DNA of 64,000 nucleotides, from positions 5,451,501 to 5,515,500 of the forward strand of contig NZ_CP108581.1 in NCBI RefSeq assembly GCF_036010665.1, read 5' to 3'. The stretch is from Microbispora sp. NBC_01189 (GTDB lineage: Bacteria > Actinomycetota > Actinomycetes > Streptosporangiales > Streptosporangiaceae). The notes beneath the pieces are model-generated. The model was not told where the DNA came from and did not search any database. It saw nothing but the letters and a program-made list of their open reading frames with translations. The stretch's first letter is position 1; every line of letters begins with the position of its first letter. The translations under genes were made by a program, and so were the position numbers. Of this stretch, positions 1 through 8,609 are shown piece by piece.

Positions 1-116
1 TCTACGAGCTGGCCGGGGCGGACGTGTCGGAGATGATGCGCGCGGCGCGTCGCATCCTCACGGAGGTGCTGGCCGGCCAGTACGAGCTCCTCGCCGAGCT
101 GGAACAGACGACGTGA
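1..116 (+). CDS. C-terminal end of an unidentified protein (partial)
   Basis: The reading frame enters from the left edge and gives 37 residues ending in LLAELEQTT before a TGA. The residues are a charged helix-like stretch and are too few to name a family. The stop overlaps the GTG of the SulP transporter gene in a GTGA arrangement, so the two genes are probably co-transcribed and translationally coupled. SulP genes often sit beside carbonic anhydrase or small regulator genes, but nothing visible here identifies this one. Confidence 0.6.
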   Translation, partial: YELAGADVSEMMRAARRILTEVLAGQYELLAELEQTT

Positions 117-1834
117 GCCTCCGGGAAGTATCGCGCGGGTTGGCGGATCTGCTGCCCGGACGGTCGGACTGGACCGCCGCACGCCGCTCACCGGGCCGGG
201 ACCTGGTGGCCGGGCTGATCGTCGCGGTGGTGGCCCTGCCGCTGGCGCTGGCGTTCGGCGTCTCCTCCGGGCTCGGCGCCCAAGCCGGCTTGGTGACCGC
301 CATCGTCGCCGGAGCGCTCGCGGCCGTGTTCGGCGGCAGTAACCTGCAGGTGTCCGGCCCGACCGGCGCCATGACCGTCGTCCTCGTCCCCATCGTGCAC
401 GCCTACGGCTCCGGCGGAGTGCTGATGGTCGGCCTGATGGCCGGGCTGGTTCTCCTGGTCCTGGCCGCGCTGCGGGCGGGACGGTTCGCCCAGTTCCTGC
501 CGACCGCGGTCATCGAGGGCTTCACCGCCGGGATCGCCGTGGTCATCGCGTTGCAGCAGGTCCCCGCCGCGCTCGGGGTGACAGCCGGAGACACCGGAAA
601 GGTGTGGCAGGTCGCGGCCGGAGCCGTGGCAAGCTTCGCGGCTCATCCGACCTGGGCGGCGCCGCTCATGGCGCTGGCGGTGGCCGCTTCGATGCTGGCC
701 GGTGCCCGGCTGCGGCCGGGTGTCCCGTTCTCCCTCCTCGGCGTGGTGGTCGCGACGCTGGGTGCTCAGGTGTTCCCGCTCGATGTCGCCCGGATCGGGG
801 CGCTACCGGCCGGGCTGCCCGCCCCGTCCTTCGGTTTCCTCGATCCCGGCATGGTGGGAACGCTCCTGCCGTCCGCGCTCGCCGTGGCGGCGCTGGCGGC
901 GCTGGAGAGCCTGCTGTGCGCCACCGTCGCCGACGCGATGAGCGTCGGCGAGAGACACGACCCCGACCGGGAGCTGTTCGGGCAGGGCATCGCCAACCTC
1001 GCCGCACCCCTGCTCGGCGGCGTGCCGGCGACCGCCGCGATCGCCCGTACGGCGGTGAACGTGCGCGCGGGGGCCCGGTCCCGGCTGGCGGCGCTCACCC
1101 ACGCCGCCGTCCTCGCCGGCATCGTGCTCGCCGCCGGCCCCCTGGTCGGCCGGATCCCGCTCGCGGCGCTCGCGGGGGTGCTGCTGGCCACCACCGTCCG
1201 CATGGTCGAGGTCGGCTCCTTGAGCGCGCTGGCCCGCGCGACCCGAGGCGACGCCGTCGTGCTCGTCCTGACCTTCGTCGTGACCGTCGTGTTCGACCTC
1301 GTCACGGCGGTGGCCGTCGGTCTCGGCCTGGCCGTCGTGCTCGCGCTCCGCGCGGTCGCCCGCGCCTCCCGGCTCGACCAGGTCCCGCTCGACGCCGGTG
1401 ACCACAGCGTCGAGGAACAGCGGCTGCTGAGCGAGCACATCGTCGCCTACCGGTTCGACGGGCCGCTGTTCTTCGCCGCGGCCCACCGCTTCCTGCTCGA
1501 ACTGTCCGAGGTCGCGGACGTCCGCGTGGTCATCCTGAGAATGTCACGGATCACCACTCTGGACGCCACCGGCGCCCAGATCCTCGGCCACGCCATCGCC
1601 CGGATGGAACGCCGGGGGATCACCGTCCTGATCTCCGGCGTGAAACCCGGACACGGCCAGGTCCTGGCCGCCCTCGGCATCGCCGGCCACCTTCAGCGCG
1701 ACGGTCTGATCTTCCCCGGCACTCCCGCCGCCATCGCTCACGCCCGCGGCCTTCTGCACCACCACGGGCTCATCCCGGCCGCCGCGGAGACCGGCCGCGT
1801 GACCACCACGGCGGATCTCGGCGGCGGGGCCTGA
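113..1834 (+). CDS. SulP family inorganic anion transporter with C-terminal STAS domain
   Basis: A 573-residue membrane transporter of the SulP/SLC26 family, expected to move sulfate, bicarbonate or a similar anion across the inner membrane. Residues about 30-420 form successive hydrophobic helices. They include the family signature SGPTGAM at residues 81-87 and the downstream EGFTAGIAVVIALQQ segment. A soluble STAS domain covers about 440-550, with the usual LRMSRITTLDATGAQ strand-turn. The GTG start overlaps the previous stop (GTGA), which supports the start. Substrate cannot be told from sequence; bicarbonate (BicA-like) and sulfate (Rv1739c-like) are both possible. Confidence 0.92.
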   Translation: MSLREVSRGLADLLPGRSDWTAARRSPGRDLVAGLIVAVVALPLALAFGVSSGLGAQAGLVTAIVAGALAAVFGGSNLQVSGPTGAMTVVLVPIVHAYGSGGVLMVGLMAGLVLLVLAALRAGRFAQFLPTAVIEGFTAGIAVVIALQQVPAALGVTAGDTGKVWQVAAGAVASFAAHPTWAAPLMALAVAASMLAGARLRPGVPFSLLGVVVATLGAQVFPLDVARIGALPAGLPAPSFGFLDPGMVGTLLPSALAVAALAALESLLCATVADAMSVGERHDPDRELFGQGIANLAAPLLGGVPATAAIARTAVNVRAGARSRLAALTHAAVLAGIVLAAGPLVGRIPLAALAGVLLATTVRMVEVGSLSALARATRGDAVVLVLTFVVTVVFDLVTAVAVGLGLAVVLALRAVARASRLDQVPLDAGDHSVEEQRLLSEHIVAYRFDGPLFFAAAHRFLLELSEVADVRVVILRMSRITTLDATGAQILGHAIARMERRGITVLISGVKPGHGQVLAALGIAGHLQRDGLIFPGTPAAIAHARGLLHHHGLIPAAAETGRVTTTADLGGGA

Positions 1835-1878
1835 CAGGCGGGTGCGGCGGCGGGCCCGGTGGTGCCGCGCACGACGGG

Positions 1879-2199
1879 TCAGAGATAGAGGCCGGTGCCG
1901 TGGTCGGTCTGCTGCGTCGCCACGGCGTGCAGGTCCCGCTCGCGCAGCACCAGGTAGAGCTGGCCCTGCACCTCGACCTCGTACTGGTCCTCGGGGTTGA
2001 ACAGGACCTTGTCGCCGGTCTTGACCGTGCGCGCGCCGACTCCCGCGCCGTGCACCTCGCCCCACACCAGCCGGTTGGCCATCGTGACCGTGGCCGGGAT
2101 GACGATGCCCGAGGTGCTGCGCCGTTCCTCGGACTCCCGCTCGACCCTGACCATCACGCGGTCGTGGAGCATCTGGATCTCGAACTTCGGGTCAGGCAC
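1879..2199 (-). CDS. GroES-like co-chaperonin family protein
   Basis: A 106-residue protein with the GroES/Cpn10 fold: HDRVMVRVE at residues 12-20, a flexible Ser/Thr/Gly segment like the mobile loop, SGIVIP, then GEVHGAGVGAR and TGDKVLFNPED. It diverges from housekeeping GroES, and no groEL is adjacent, so it is a paralogue that may not partner with chaperonin. The GTG start is preceded by the hexamer TACACT (2211-2206) with a 6-nt gap and no Shine-Dalgarno, suggesting a leaderless transcript. It is convergent with the SulP gene. Confidence 0.8.
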   Translation of the reverse strand: MPDPKFEIQMLHDRVMVRVERESEERRSTSGIVIPATVTMANRLVWGEVHGAGVGARTVKTGDKVLFNPEDQYEVEVQGQLYLVLRERDLHAVATQQTDHGTGLYL

Positions 2200-2261
2200 C
2201 CTCGCAGTGTACGCGGAGGCCGCCCGGGCGCCGTCATCGGAGGCGGACGGAGGTCAGGAGC

Positions 2262-2840
2262 TCACGAGCGGCCCATGGCCAGGTCGTAGCCGGTCCCCGA
2301 GTGGCGGTAGACGCGGCCCTTGCCCCACTTCAGCACCTGGAAGCGCACATGGACGGTGTTGGAGGCGACGCCGGACAGGTCGGCCATCATCTTCTCGGAG
2401 AGGTCGACGATCGCGGGGATGTCGTGCTGGGCGACGGCCCACTCGGCGGGGCCGAAGTCCTCGACCACCCCGACCGCGCTCTTCCCCCTGTAGGTGATCT
2501 TCACCTTCGTGCCCAGGGGCCAGTAGGGGCTGGCGAGCGTCGCGTACCGCATGGGCTTGCCGGAGGCGGTGGAGGCGTCCCAGAAGGACGTGGCGGTCGC
2601 CTTGCCGGAGGGAAGGGCGGCGAGCCGTTTCGCGTCCGCGGCGGCCGCGCGGAGGGCCGCGTTGAGCGCCGCGCCGATGGCGACCGGGTCCAGGACCGGG
2701 CGGGGGGCGTCGGCGGGGGGCAGGGACACCGCGGGCGGAGCCTGGGGCGTCACCGCCGCCTCCGCGGTGGCGGCCGTGCCGAGGAGGAGGGTGGTTCCGG
2801 CCAGGGCCGCGGTGACCGCCTGACGGGCTCGCTTGTGCAT
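2262..2840 (-). CDS. Secreted RlpA-like double-psi beta-barrel protein
   Basis: A 192-residue exported protein. Residues 1-29 are a Sec signal peptide (MHKR, hydrophobic core, cleavage after AEA). Residues about 85-190 form an RlpA-type double-psi beta-barrel, shown by ATSFWDAS, YWPLGTKVKITYRGKSAVG, the acidic EDFGPAEW and a D-L-S-E helix. RlpA family members bind or cleave denuded peptidoglycan, so a cell-wall role is likely, but activity is not demonstrable here. The ATG at 2840 has GAAAGGA upstream; longer in-frame starts lack a signal peptide at the N terminus. The gene has a leader of more than 200 nt. Confidence 0.85.
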   Translation of the reverse strand: MHKRARQAVTAALAGTTLLLGTAATAEAAVTPQAPPAVSLPPADAPRPVLDPVAIGAALNAALRAAAADAKRLAALPSGKATATSFWDASTASGKPMRYATLASPYWPLGTKVKITYRGKSAVGVVEDFGPAEWAVAQHDIPAIVDLSEKMMADLSGVASNTVHVRFQVLKWGKGRVYRHSGTGYDLAMGRS

Positions 2841-3194
2841 GTGAATCCTTTCGGGTCGCTCGCGGCGCGGTCCTCTGGGGGGAGGGCCGCGCGTCGTGGA
2901 GGGCTTCCGGCCGGGGTGGGCCGGGCCCCGTAGGCGCCCGGGCAGCGCGGAGCGGCCCCGGCGGCGGGCGCGGGTGCCGATCGGGCGCGCGATCCCCAGG
3001 GGAGGGATGGGACACGAGTCGCGCGAGGGATTGGGGCGTACAAAGAGGTCAAACGTGATGTGAGGCACGAGTATATGGAAAGAGACAGTAAATAGGACAA
3101 AATAGAGTCAGTGCTCGGTAGATCGTCCTTGACCTGGAGCCTCTGAGAGCGCTCTCATAGGCAGGATCCGGCAAAGCGAACGCAAGGGGGCGAC
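2841..3194. other. Intergenic region between divergent rlpA-like and DUF1349 genes
   Basis: A 354-bp gap with no convincing gene. The half nearest the rlpA-like gene is very GC-rich. The part around 3060-3120 is conspicuously AT-rich for this genome. On the minus strand TATACT (3075-3070), with TTGTCC (3100-3095) 19 bp upstream, is a plausible promoter. It would give the rlpA-like gene a leader of about 225 nt. The DUF1349 side carries the LacI-type palindrome listed separately. Confidence 0.5.
3144..3157. promoter_or_regulatory. LacI-family operator-like palindrome
   Basis: TGAGAGCGCTCTCA is a perfect 14-bp palindrome ending 37 bp before the DUF1349 start codon. It matches the general form of LacI/GalR-family operators with a central GCGC and inverted purine-rich arms, such as the Streptomyces CebR site TGGGAGCGCTCCCA. 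A TTGACC hexamer lies just upstream (3129-3134), so a bound repressor would overlap the promoter. No LacI-type gene is in the window. Confidence 0.65.
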
Positions 3195-3746
3195 ATGGCG
3201 ATCGAAGGCTTCACCTGGGTGAACGAGCCCGCCGAATGGTCGGCGGACGGGGAGGGGCTGCGGGCCGTCGCCGGCGCCCGGACCGACCTGTGGCAGAAGA
3301 CGCACTACGGATACTCGTTCGACACGGCGCACATGTTCGGCCGGGAGGTGGCCGGGGACCTCCGGCTGACGGTGACGTTCGACGCCGGCTACGCGGACCA
3401 GTACGACCAGGCCGGGGCGGTGCTGCGGATCGACGAGGAGAACTGGATCAAGGCGGGGGTCGAGTTCGTCGACGGCGGCCACCAGCTCAGCGTGGTCGTC
3501 ACGCGCGGCTTCTCCGACTGGTCCGTCACGCCCGCGCCCGCCGGCCTCGTCTCCGCCACGTTCGACTTCGAGCGCGCCGGAGACGCCGTCACCGTCCGGT
3601 ACGGCGTGAACGGCGCGGAGCCGGAGCACATGCTGCGCCTCGCCTACTTCCCGCCGAAGACGCCCGCCCTCGCGGGGGTCATGTGCGCCGCACCGAGCGG
3701 CGAGGGCTTCGAGACCCGCTTCACCCGCGTGTCGCTCACTTCCTAG
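3195..3746 (+). CDS. DUF1349 domain-containing protein
   Basis: A 183-residue cytoplasmic protein of the DUF1349 family, a concanavalin-like beta-sandwich related to carbohydrate-binding proteins. Characteristic segments are FTWVNEPAEW near the N terminus, LWQKTHYGYSFD, YDQAGAVLRIDEENWIKAGVEF in the middle and LAYFPP near the end. A good ribosome site (AAGGGGG) lies 5 nt before the ATG. The biochemical role is unknown. The LacI-type palindrome upstream suggests control by a sugar-responsive repressor. Its 3' end overlaps the convergent phosphatase gene by 11 bp. Confidence 0.85.
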   Translation: MAIEGFTWVNEPAEWSADGEGLRAVAGARTDLWQKTHYGYSFDTAHMFGREVAGDLRLTVTFDAGYADQYDQAGAVLRIDEENWIKAGVEFVDGGHQLSVVVTRGFSDWSVTPAPAGLVSATFDFERAGDAVTVRYGVNGAEPEHMLRLAYFPPKTPALAGVMCAAPSGEGFETRFTRVSLTS

Positions 3747-4842
3747 CCGGGGGCAGGACCAGTTCGGCGAAGATCGCGCGGTGGTCGGTCACCGGCAGCC
3801 GGTGGACGCCGTACGCCCGCACGGCGACGCGCGGGTCCACCAGGACGTGGTCGATCGTGACCGGCGGCACCGGCAGTCCCCGGAAGTCCCACCGCCGATA
3901 CGGCCAGGTCCCGGCCAGGCCGTCGCCGGTCGCGTCGGCCGCGTCCCGGTAGCCCGCGTCGAGCAGGCGCCGGACCCGGTCGTGGTCGAGCGTCGCGTTG
4001 AAGTCCCCGGAGAGGATCCGCACCTGCCGGGCGGGCCGGGGCAGCGCGGCGAGCCCGTCGGCCCAGCACGTGAGCCGGGCCACGTAGCGCGGCGCGCACG
4101 GGTGCACGGACACGACGCCGACGGGCTCCGCGCCGGGCACCTCGACGCCGCCCTGCGCCTGCCGGGAGTCGCCGGGGCCGGTGATCGTCTCCGGGCGGAG
4201 GGGGAACCGGGTGAACAACCCGGACCCACTGGAGCCCTCCCTTGCCCGCTCGTCCCCGTACGGCAGGAGCCGGGTCAGCCCCGCGCCCCGCAGGCCCTCC
4301 AGGGCCGCCGGGGTGAGTTCCTGCACGGTGAGCACGTCCGGGCGCAGCGTCCGCACGAGATCGACCAGCGCGGCGGGCGGCACCGAGCCCTTCAGCAGGT
4401 TGGCCGACAGCACCCGGAGGACCGGCCCCCGCGTGTCCCGCGTGTCCGGCGTGTCCGCCGCCGCTGCCGTGCCCGAGCCCGCATGACCCGGGTCGGGCAG
4501 CGCGCTGTTCGGGTCAGGGAGAGCACTCTTTGGGTCGGGGAGAGCACTGTTTTGGTCTGAGAGAGCACGGGGCAGCACGCAGGCGACGAGCACCCCGGTG
4601 ACCGCCACGCCGGCCACGAGCGCGGCCCGGCGCCGCGTGAGCAGCGCGACGACCGGCGCGGCGACCGAGGCGAGGGCGGCGTACGGCGTGAACGCGACCA
4701 GTTGCACCCAGCGGAAGTGGACGTCGCCCGGCACCAGCCGCAGCAGGGCCCACAGCGCGAACGGCGCGACCACGAGCCAGGCGAGCAGGCCGCGCAGGAC
4801 GTTCCGGCAGCCCGCCCCGCCGCCGGCGGTCCGCTTCGTCAT
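3736..4842 (-). CDS. Membrane-anchored endonuclease/exonuclease/phosphatase (EEP) family protein
   Basis: A 368-residue protein. Residues 1-95 hold about three transmembrane helices, then a Pro/Asp/Ser-rich linker with tandem NSALPDP units, then an EEP domain from about 140. The metal and catalytic motifs of the fold are visible: LTVQELTP, SGDFNATLDH, TIDHVLVDP and VTDHRAIFAEL. Family members hydrolyse phosphodiester or phosphomonoester bonds in nucleic acids, lipids or inositol phosphates; the substrate is unknown. The ATG at 4842 (MTKRTAGGG) was chosen because upstream residues are antisense to the peptidase gene. The catalytic domain is probably extracellular. Confidence 0.85.
   Translation of the reverse strand: MTKRTAGGGAGCRNVLRGLLAWLVVAPFALWALLRLVPGDVHFRWVQLVAFTPYAALASVAAPVVALLTRRRAALVAGVAVTGVLVACVLPRALSDQNSALPDPKSALPDPNSALPDPGHAGSGTAAAADTPDTRDTRGPVLRVLSANLLKGSVPPAALVDLVRTLRPDVLTVQELTPAALEGLRGAGLTRLLPYGDERAREGSSGSGLFTRFPLRPETITGPGDSRQAQGGVEVPGAEPVGVVSVHPCAPRYVARLTCWADGLAALPRPARQVRILSGDFNATLDHDRVRRLLDAGYRDAADATGDGLAGTWPYRRWDFRGLPVPPVTIDHVLVDPRVAVRAYGVHRLPVTDHRAIFAELVLPPARK
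4490..4570. repeat. 21-bp tandem repeat in the phosphatase linker
   Basis: About four imperfect 21-bp units beginning GGGTCGGG or GGGTCAGG encode the reiterated NSALPDP/KSALPDP linker between membrane and catalytic domains. Copies 2 and 3 are the most similar, so this is probably a slippage-prone microduplication. Confidence 0.7.
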
Positions 4843-4948
4843 CCTCGGCCCCCTCGCCAAGCCACTCGGAGTAATGATCCACCCTACGGGCCGGGCGCCG
4901 CGCTCCTCAGGTGTCCACACCGACGCGGGCAGGCCGTACATTTTCGGC

Positions 4949-6199
4949 ATGAATGTCGAAGCGAGGGTCCTGGACGCGATCGACGAGGCGGAGACCGTGG
5001 GCCTGCTGGCCGATCTGGTCCGGGTGCCGAGCGTCACCGGCAGCGACGCGGAGTCGGACCTGCAGGACAGATGTGCCCGCATGCTCGCCGAGTGGGGCCT
5101 CGACGTCGACATGTGGAAGCTCGACCTCGACGACCTTCGCGCCCGCGAGGGGTTCCCGGGGACGGAGGCGGAGCGCGCCGAGGGCTATGGCGTCGTCGGC
5201 GTCACCGAGGGCGAGGGCGTGCCCGCGCTGATCCTGCAGGGGCACGCCGACGTCGTGCCGATCGGCGATCCGGGCAAGTGGGAGGGGCAGGACCCGTTCG
5301 GCGCCCGCCTCACCGCGACCACCCTGCACGGCCGGGGCGCCTGCGACATGAAGGCCGGTCTCGCCGCCAACCTCGCCGTCGTCCGCGCGCTGCGCCGGGC
5401 CGGTGTACGGCTCGCGCGCCCGCTGGCCGTCCACTGCGTCGTCAGCGAGGAGGACGGGGGGCTCGGCGCCTTCGCCACCCTGGCCAGGGGGCACACCGGC
5501 GAGGCCGCCGTGATCACCGAGCCGACGAGCGGCGCGCTGATCACCGCCACCGCCGGGGCGCTGACCTTCCGCCTGGAGGTCGCCGGCCGGGCCGCGCACG
5601 GCGCCACCCGCTACGAGGGCGTCAACGCCGTCGAGGCGTTCTGGCCGGTCCTGCGGGCCGTGCGGGAGCTGGAGCGGGAGCGCAACCGGGACCGCGACGC
5701 GCTGTTCGGCGGCAACCCGGTGCCGTACCCGATCGAGATCGGCACAGTGCGGGCCGGAGACTGGGCGAGCACGGTGCCCGACCTGCTCGTGGCCGAGGGG
5801 CGGCTGGGCGTCCGGCTCGGCGAGGACCCCGCCGAGGCGCGGGCGGCCCTGGAGGCGGCGCTCGCCGGCCTCGACGACCCCTGGCTGCGGGACAACCCCG
5901 TACGCGTCACCTGGCCCGGCGGGCAGTTCGCCAGCGGACGGCTGCCCGACGGGCATCCGCTGGCGGCGGAGACGGCCGCGGCCGTCTCCGCCGCGACCGG
6001 CGCCGCGCCGTCCCGCACGGCCGCGCCGTACGGGAGCGACCTGCGCCTCTACGCGGCGGCGGGCGTGCCGACCCTGCACTACGGCCCCGGCGACGTCCGC
6101 TTCGCGCACGCCCCGCGCGAGCAGGTGGACCTGCGGGAGGTCCGCGACGTCACCCGCGCCCTGGCGTTGCTCGCCCTGCGCCGCTGCGGCGTGCGCTGA
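4949..6199 (+). CDS. M20/M25/M40 family zinc metallopeptidase (ArgE/DapE type)
   Basis: A 416-residue di-zinc hydrolase of the ArgE/DapE/CPG2 superfamily, likely a deacylase or dipeptidase. Metal ligands are visible: LQGHADVVP (His and catalytic Asp), GRGACDMKAG (bridging Asp), SEEDGG (catalytic Glu and metal Glu), ITEPTS, and the C-terminal HAPREQVDL (His). The dimerisation lid lies between about residues 200 and 310. The ATG is preceded by TACATT (4937-4942) with a 6-nt gap and by TCCACA 17 bp upstream, so the mRNA is probably leaderless. It is divergent from the phosphatase gene. Substrate is not predictable. Confidence 0.87.
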   Translation: MNVEARVLDAIDEAETVGLLADLVRVPSVTGSDAESDLQDRCARMLAEWGLDVDMWKLDLDDLRAREGFPGTEAERAEGYGVVGVTEGEGVPALILQGHADVVPIGDPGKWEGQDPFGARLTATTLHGRGACDMKAGLAANLAVVRALRRAGVRLARPLAVHCVVSEEDGGLGAFATLARGHTGEAAVITEPTSGALITATAGALTFRLEVAGRAAHGATRYEGVNAVEAFWPVLRAVRELERERNRDRDALFGGNPVPYPIEIGTVRAGDWASTVPDLLVAEGRLGVRLGEDPAEARAALEAALAGLDDPWLRDNPVRVTWPGGQFASGRLPDGHPLAAETAAAVSAATGAAPSRTAAPYGSDLRLYAAAGVPTLHYGPGDVRFAHAPREQVDLREVRDVTRALALLALRRCGVR

Positions 6200-6212
6200 G
6201 CAGGGGCGAGCG

Positions 6213-8609
6213 TCAGGCGTTGACGACGGAGGCGATCTCGTTGAGGGGAAACTCCAGGTAGTCGCCGGCCTCCTCGCACCAGGCGTCGAGCACGCCGCTG
6301 CGCAGTTCGCCGTGGCTGACCGTGGCGGTGACCCCGTCGGCGAGCGTGATGAGCGCCCGGATGTCGCGGTCGACCACGAAGCCCAGCAGCGACTGCTGGG
6401 CGGCGGGCAGCCGCGTCGCCATCCGGCCGATGACCGCCCACGTCTGGCGGGCCCGCGCCTCCCCGGCCGTCTCCCCCGCCGCCGGCCCGCCGCTGACGAG
6501 CAGCCGCCGGGCGTGCTCGCGCGGGTCGGGCGGGGGTTCCAGGAGATGCGCGGGGGGATCGAGCTCGGCGACCCGCCCGCCGGGCAGGAGGATGAGCCGC
6601 CCGCTCCGCGGCTCCCGCCTGACCGTGATCTCGCCGGTGTCGTCCACCGGCACGGGGGCGTACCCCGCGTCGCGCAGGGCGGCCAGCGTCGCCTCGGCGG
6701 GCGCCGCGCCCGCGAGCACGGTCGGCGCCAGCAGCCGCAGGCCCAGCCTGCCCAGCTTCCGGTGCGCGGCGATCTCCGCGAGCAGCGCGGGGTCGGAGCC
6801 CTGGATGATGCACCCGACCGACGACACGGTGACCTCGCCGTGGCGCCGCGCCACGTCCCGGATCAGGTACGTCAGGGGCTGCGGGAGCGTCCCGGCCTCC
6901 GCCAGGCCGGCGATCAGCGTCTCCGCCGTGTCACCGGCGTCGAGGGCCCGCCGAACGCTCGCGGGGCCGAACCGCCACACGGACGCCGTGCCCTGCGACT
7001 CCCGGTCGGCCGCGCGGTCGAGCAGTGCCGCGAGCTCGACCGACGGCGGCCCGGTCACCACGGCGGTGAGGTCGGCGCCGAACAGCGCCGTGCGCTGGGC
7101 GCTCGCCATGGCGTGGGTGGCGGCGGCGGCCAGCCCGGGATCGTGCTCGACCTCCGGCACGCACTCGTGGCTCTCGTTCCCGGCCACCGCGGCCAGCGGG
7201 GCCAGTGCCCGGCCGAGACCGGTGAGCATGTCGCAGGCGGCGAGCCCGAGCAGGCGGGCCTCGTCGAGGACGGCCGCGGCGCAGTCGGCGAGCAGTTCCC
7301 GGTCGAGCAGCGGGGACCGCCAGTGCACCCGCTGCACGAGCTCGCGGAGCGTCGCGAAGGCCCTGCCCTCGGGGATCTCGGCGAGCGTGGCGAACAGGGC
7401 CCACCGAATCCTCGCGATCGTCTCGCCGGCCGGGTCGTCGCCGAGCGCGGCGGGCTGACGGCCGTCCACCCGGCGCAGCGACGAGCGCTCCATGCGCCAC
7501 CAGCCCGCGAGCAGGGCGCACAGCCGCGCGGGAGCCTCCTCCAGCCGCCACGCGTCGAACCCGGCCGTCGCGGTCAGCCCGCCGGCCTCGTCGTCGACGG
7601 CGACCAGCCGGGCGACGGCGCAGACCTCCAGCAGCAGCCGGGTCTCGTCCTCCGCGCAGCCGATCTCCCTGGCCAGCCGCTTGATCTCCCGTACGCCGAC
7701 CCCACCGTGCTTGAGCAGCGGCAGCGTCGTCTTGTCGACGTTCTCCAGCAACGCCGTCGCCCGGTCGAGCACCCGCGGCGCGGCCAGGCACATCGCGTGC
7801 TCGACCGCGCCGGCGTCGGCGCCGGACGTGGCGAGATCGGGCGGGTACGGCGTGAACGGCCCGCGGTAGTCGGGCCCCCTCAGCGCCAGTGCCACCTCGC
7901 GGGGCATCTCGGCCAGGTTCCACTGGGTGCGGAAGAGCAGCCCGCGGTCGAGCGCCCACTTCTCCGGGGTGCCGGGGGTGATGAACCGGTTGCCGTCGAC
8001 GCTGCGCACGGGCCCGTCCCAGGCGAAGTCGTCGAGCATGCCGAGCGTGCCGTCCGGGGCGTCGTCCAGCAGCGTCCCCAGACGCTCGGAGTCGCCGAGC
8101 AGCGCCGTGATCCGCGCGACCACCTGGCGTCTGCCGCCGTGCCCGGACAGGTCGAGCGTCCGGCACACCCGGCGCAGCGCCTCGGTGCTGAGCTTCCAGG
8201 AGTCGAGGTACGCCGCGAGCGGCTCGCCCAGGCCGCAGGGCGCGGTCCACCAGCGGGCCACCGCCTTGGCCAGGGTGATCCGGCCGTCCGGGCCCGGCCA
8301 GGCGACGGCGTGGTCGTAGAGATGATCGAGCCAGGGGACGACCTCGGAGGTGCTCACCCCGAGGAAGCGGGCCAGCTCGTCCTCCGTCGGGTGCCCCCCG
8401 GCGACCAGGCACGCCTGCAGGAGTTCGAGCGTGGGCAGGGGGAGGCCGCGCATGACCTCCATGACGGCGAAGGTGCCGGTCAGCCGGTGGGCGAGGGCGT
8501 CCATGCGCCGGGGCCACGGCGGTGCGATCGCGTCCGGCCGGTTGGCCAGGACGCGGGCGAGCCTGTCTTCGTCAAGACTGGTCAGCCAGCCGACTATGTG
8601 AGCGTCCAT
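6213..8609 (-). CDS. Helicase-associated (XPB-type) domain protein
   Basis: A 798-residue protein with no signal peptide and no Walker motifs. The N-terminal third (LTSLDEDRLARVLANRPD, then an HTH-like PTEDELARFLGVSTSEVVPWLDHL) and the region about 540-660 match the actinobacterial helicase C-terminal family adjoining XPB/Ssl2-type helicases. That segment contains TLPQPLTYLIRDVARRHGEVTV and IIQGSDPALLAEIAAHRKL. In many actinomycetes this gene lies near an XPB-like DNA repair helicase; none is in the window. It probably has a role in DNA repair or transcription coupling, by inference only. It is convergent with the peptidase gene, 13 bp apart. Confidence 0.8.
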   Translation of the reverse strand: MDAHIVGWLTSLDEDRLARVLANRPDAIAPPWPRRMDALAHRLTGTFAVMEVMRGLPLPTLELLQACLVAGGHPTEDELARFLGVSTSEVVPWLDHLYDHAVAWPGPDGRITLAKAVARWWTAPCGLGEPLAAYLDSWKLSTEALRRVCRTLDLSGHGGRRQVVARITALLGDSERLGTLLDDAPDGTLGMLDDFAWDGPVRSVDGNRFITPGTPEKWALDRGLLFRTQWNLAEMPREVALALRGPDYRGPFTPYPPDLATSGADAGAVEHAMCLAAPRVLDRATALLENVDKTTLPLLKHGGVGVREIKRLAREIGCAEDETRLLLEVCAVARLVAVDDEAGGLTATAGFDAWRLEEAPARLCALLAGWWRMERSSLRRVDGRQPAALGDDPAGETIARIRWALFATLAEIPEGRAFATLRELVQRVHWRSPLLDRELLADCAAAVLDEARLLGLAACDMLTGLGRALAPLAAVAGNESHECVPEVEHDPGLAAAATHAMASAQRTALFGADLTAVVTGPPSVELAALLDRAADRESQGTASVWRFGPASVRRALDAGDTAETLIAGLAEAGTLPQPLTYLIRDVARRHGEVTVSSVGCIIQGSDPALLAEIAAHRKLGRLGLRLLAPTVLAGAAPAEATLAALRDAGYAPVPVDDTGEITVRREPRSGRLILLPGGRVAELDPPAHLLEPPPDPREHARRLLVSGGPAAGETAGEARARQTWAVIGRMATRLPAAQQSLLGFVVDRDIRALITLADGVTATVSHGELRSGVLDAWCEEAGDYLEFPLNEIASVVNA

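Noticed and set aside
604..1486. Long open frames antisense or out of frame within the SulP gene and similar shadows elsewhere
   Set aside because: High GC creates long spurious frames; these show Arg/Gly/Pro-biased composition and no family features.
2841..3064. Possible c-di-AMP (ydaO-yuaA) riboswitch ahead of the RlpA-like gene
   Set aside because: The position and gene type fit, but I could not find the conserved core segments of that riboswitch in the leader; only a long GC-rich leader can be claimed.
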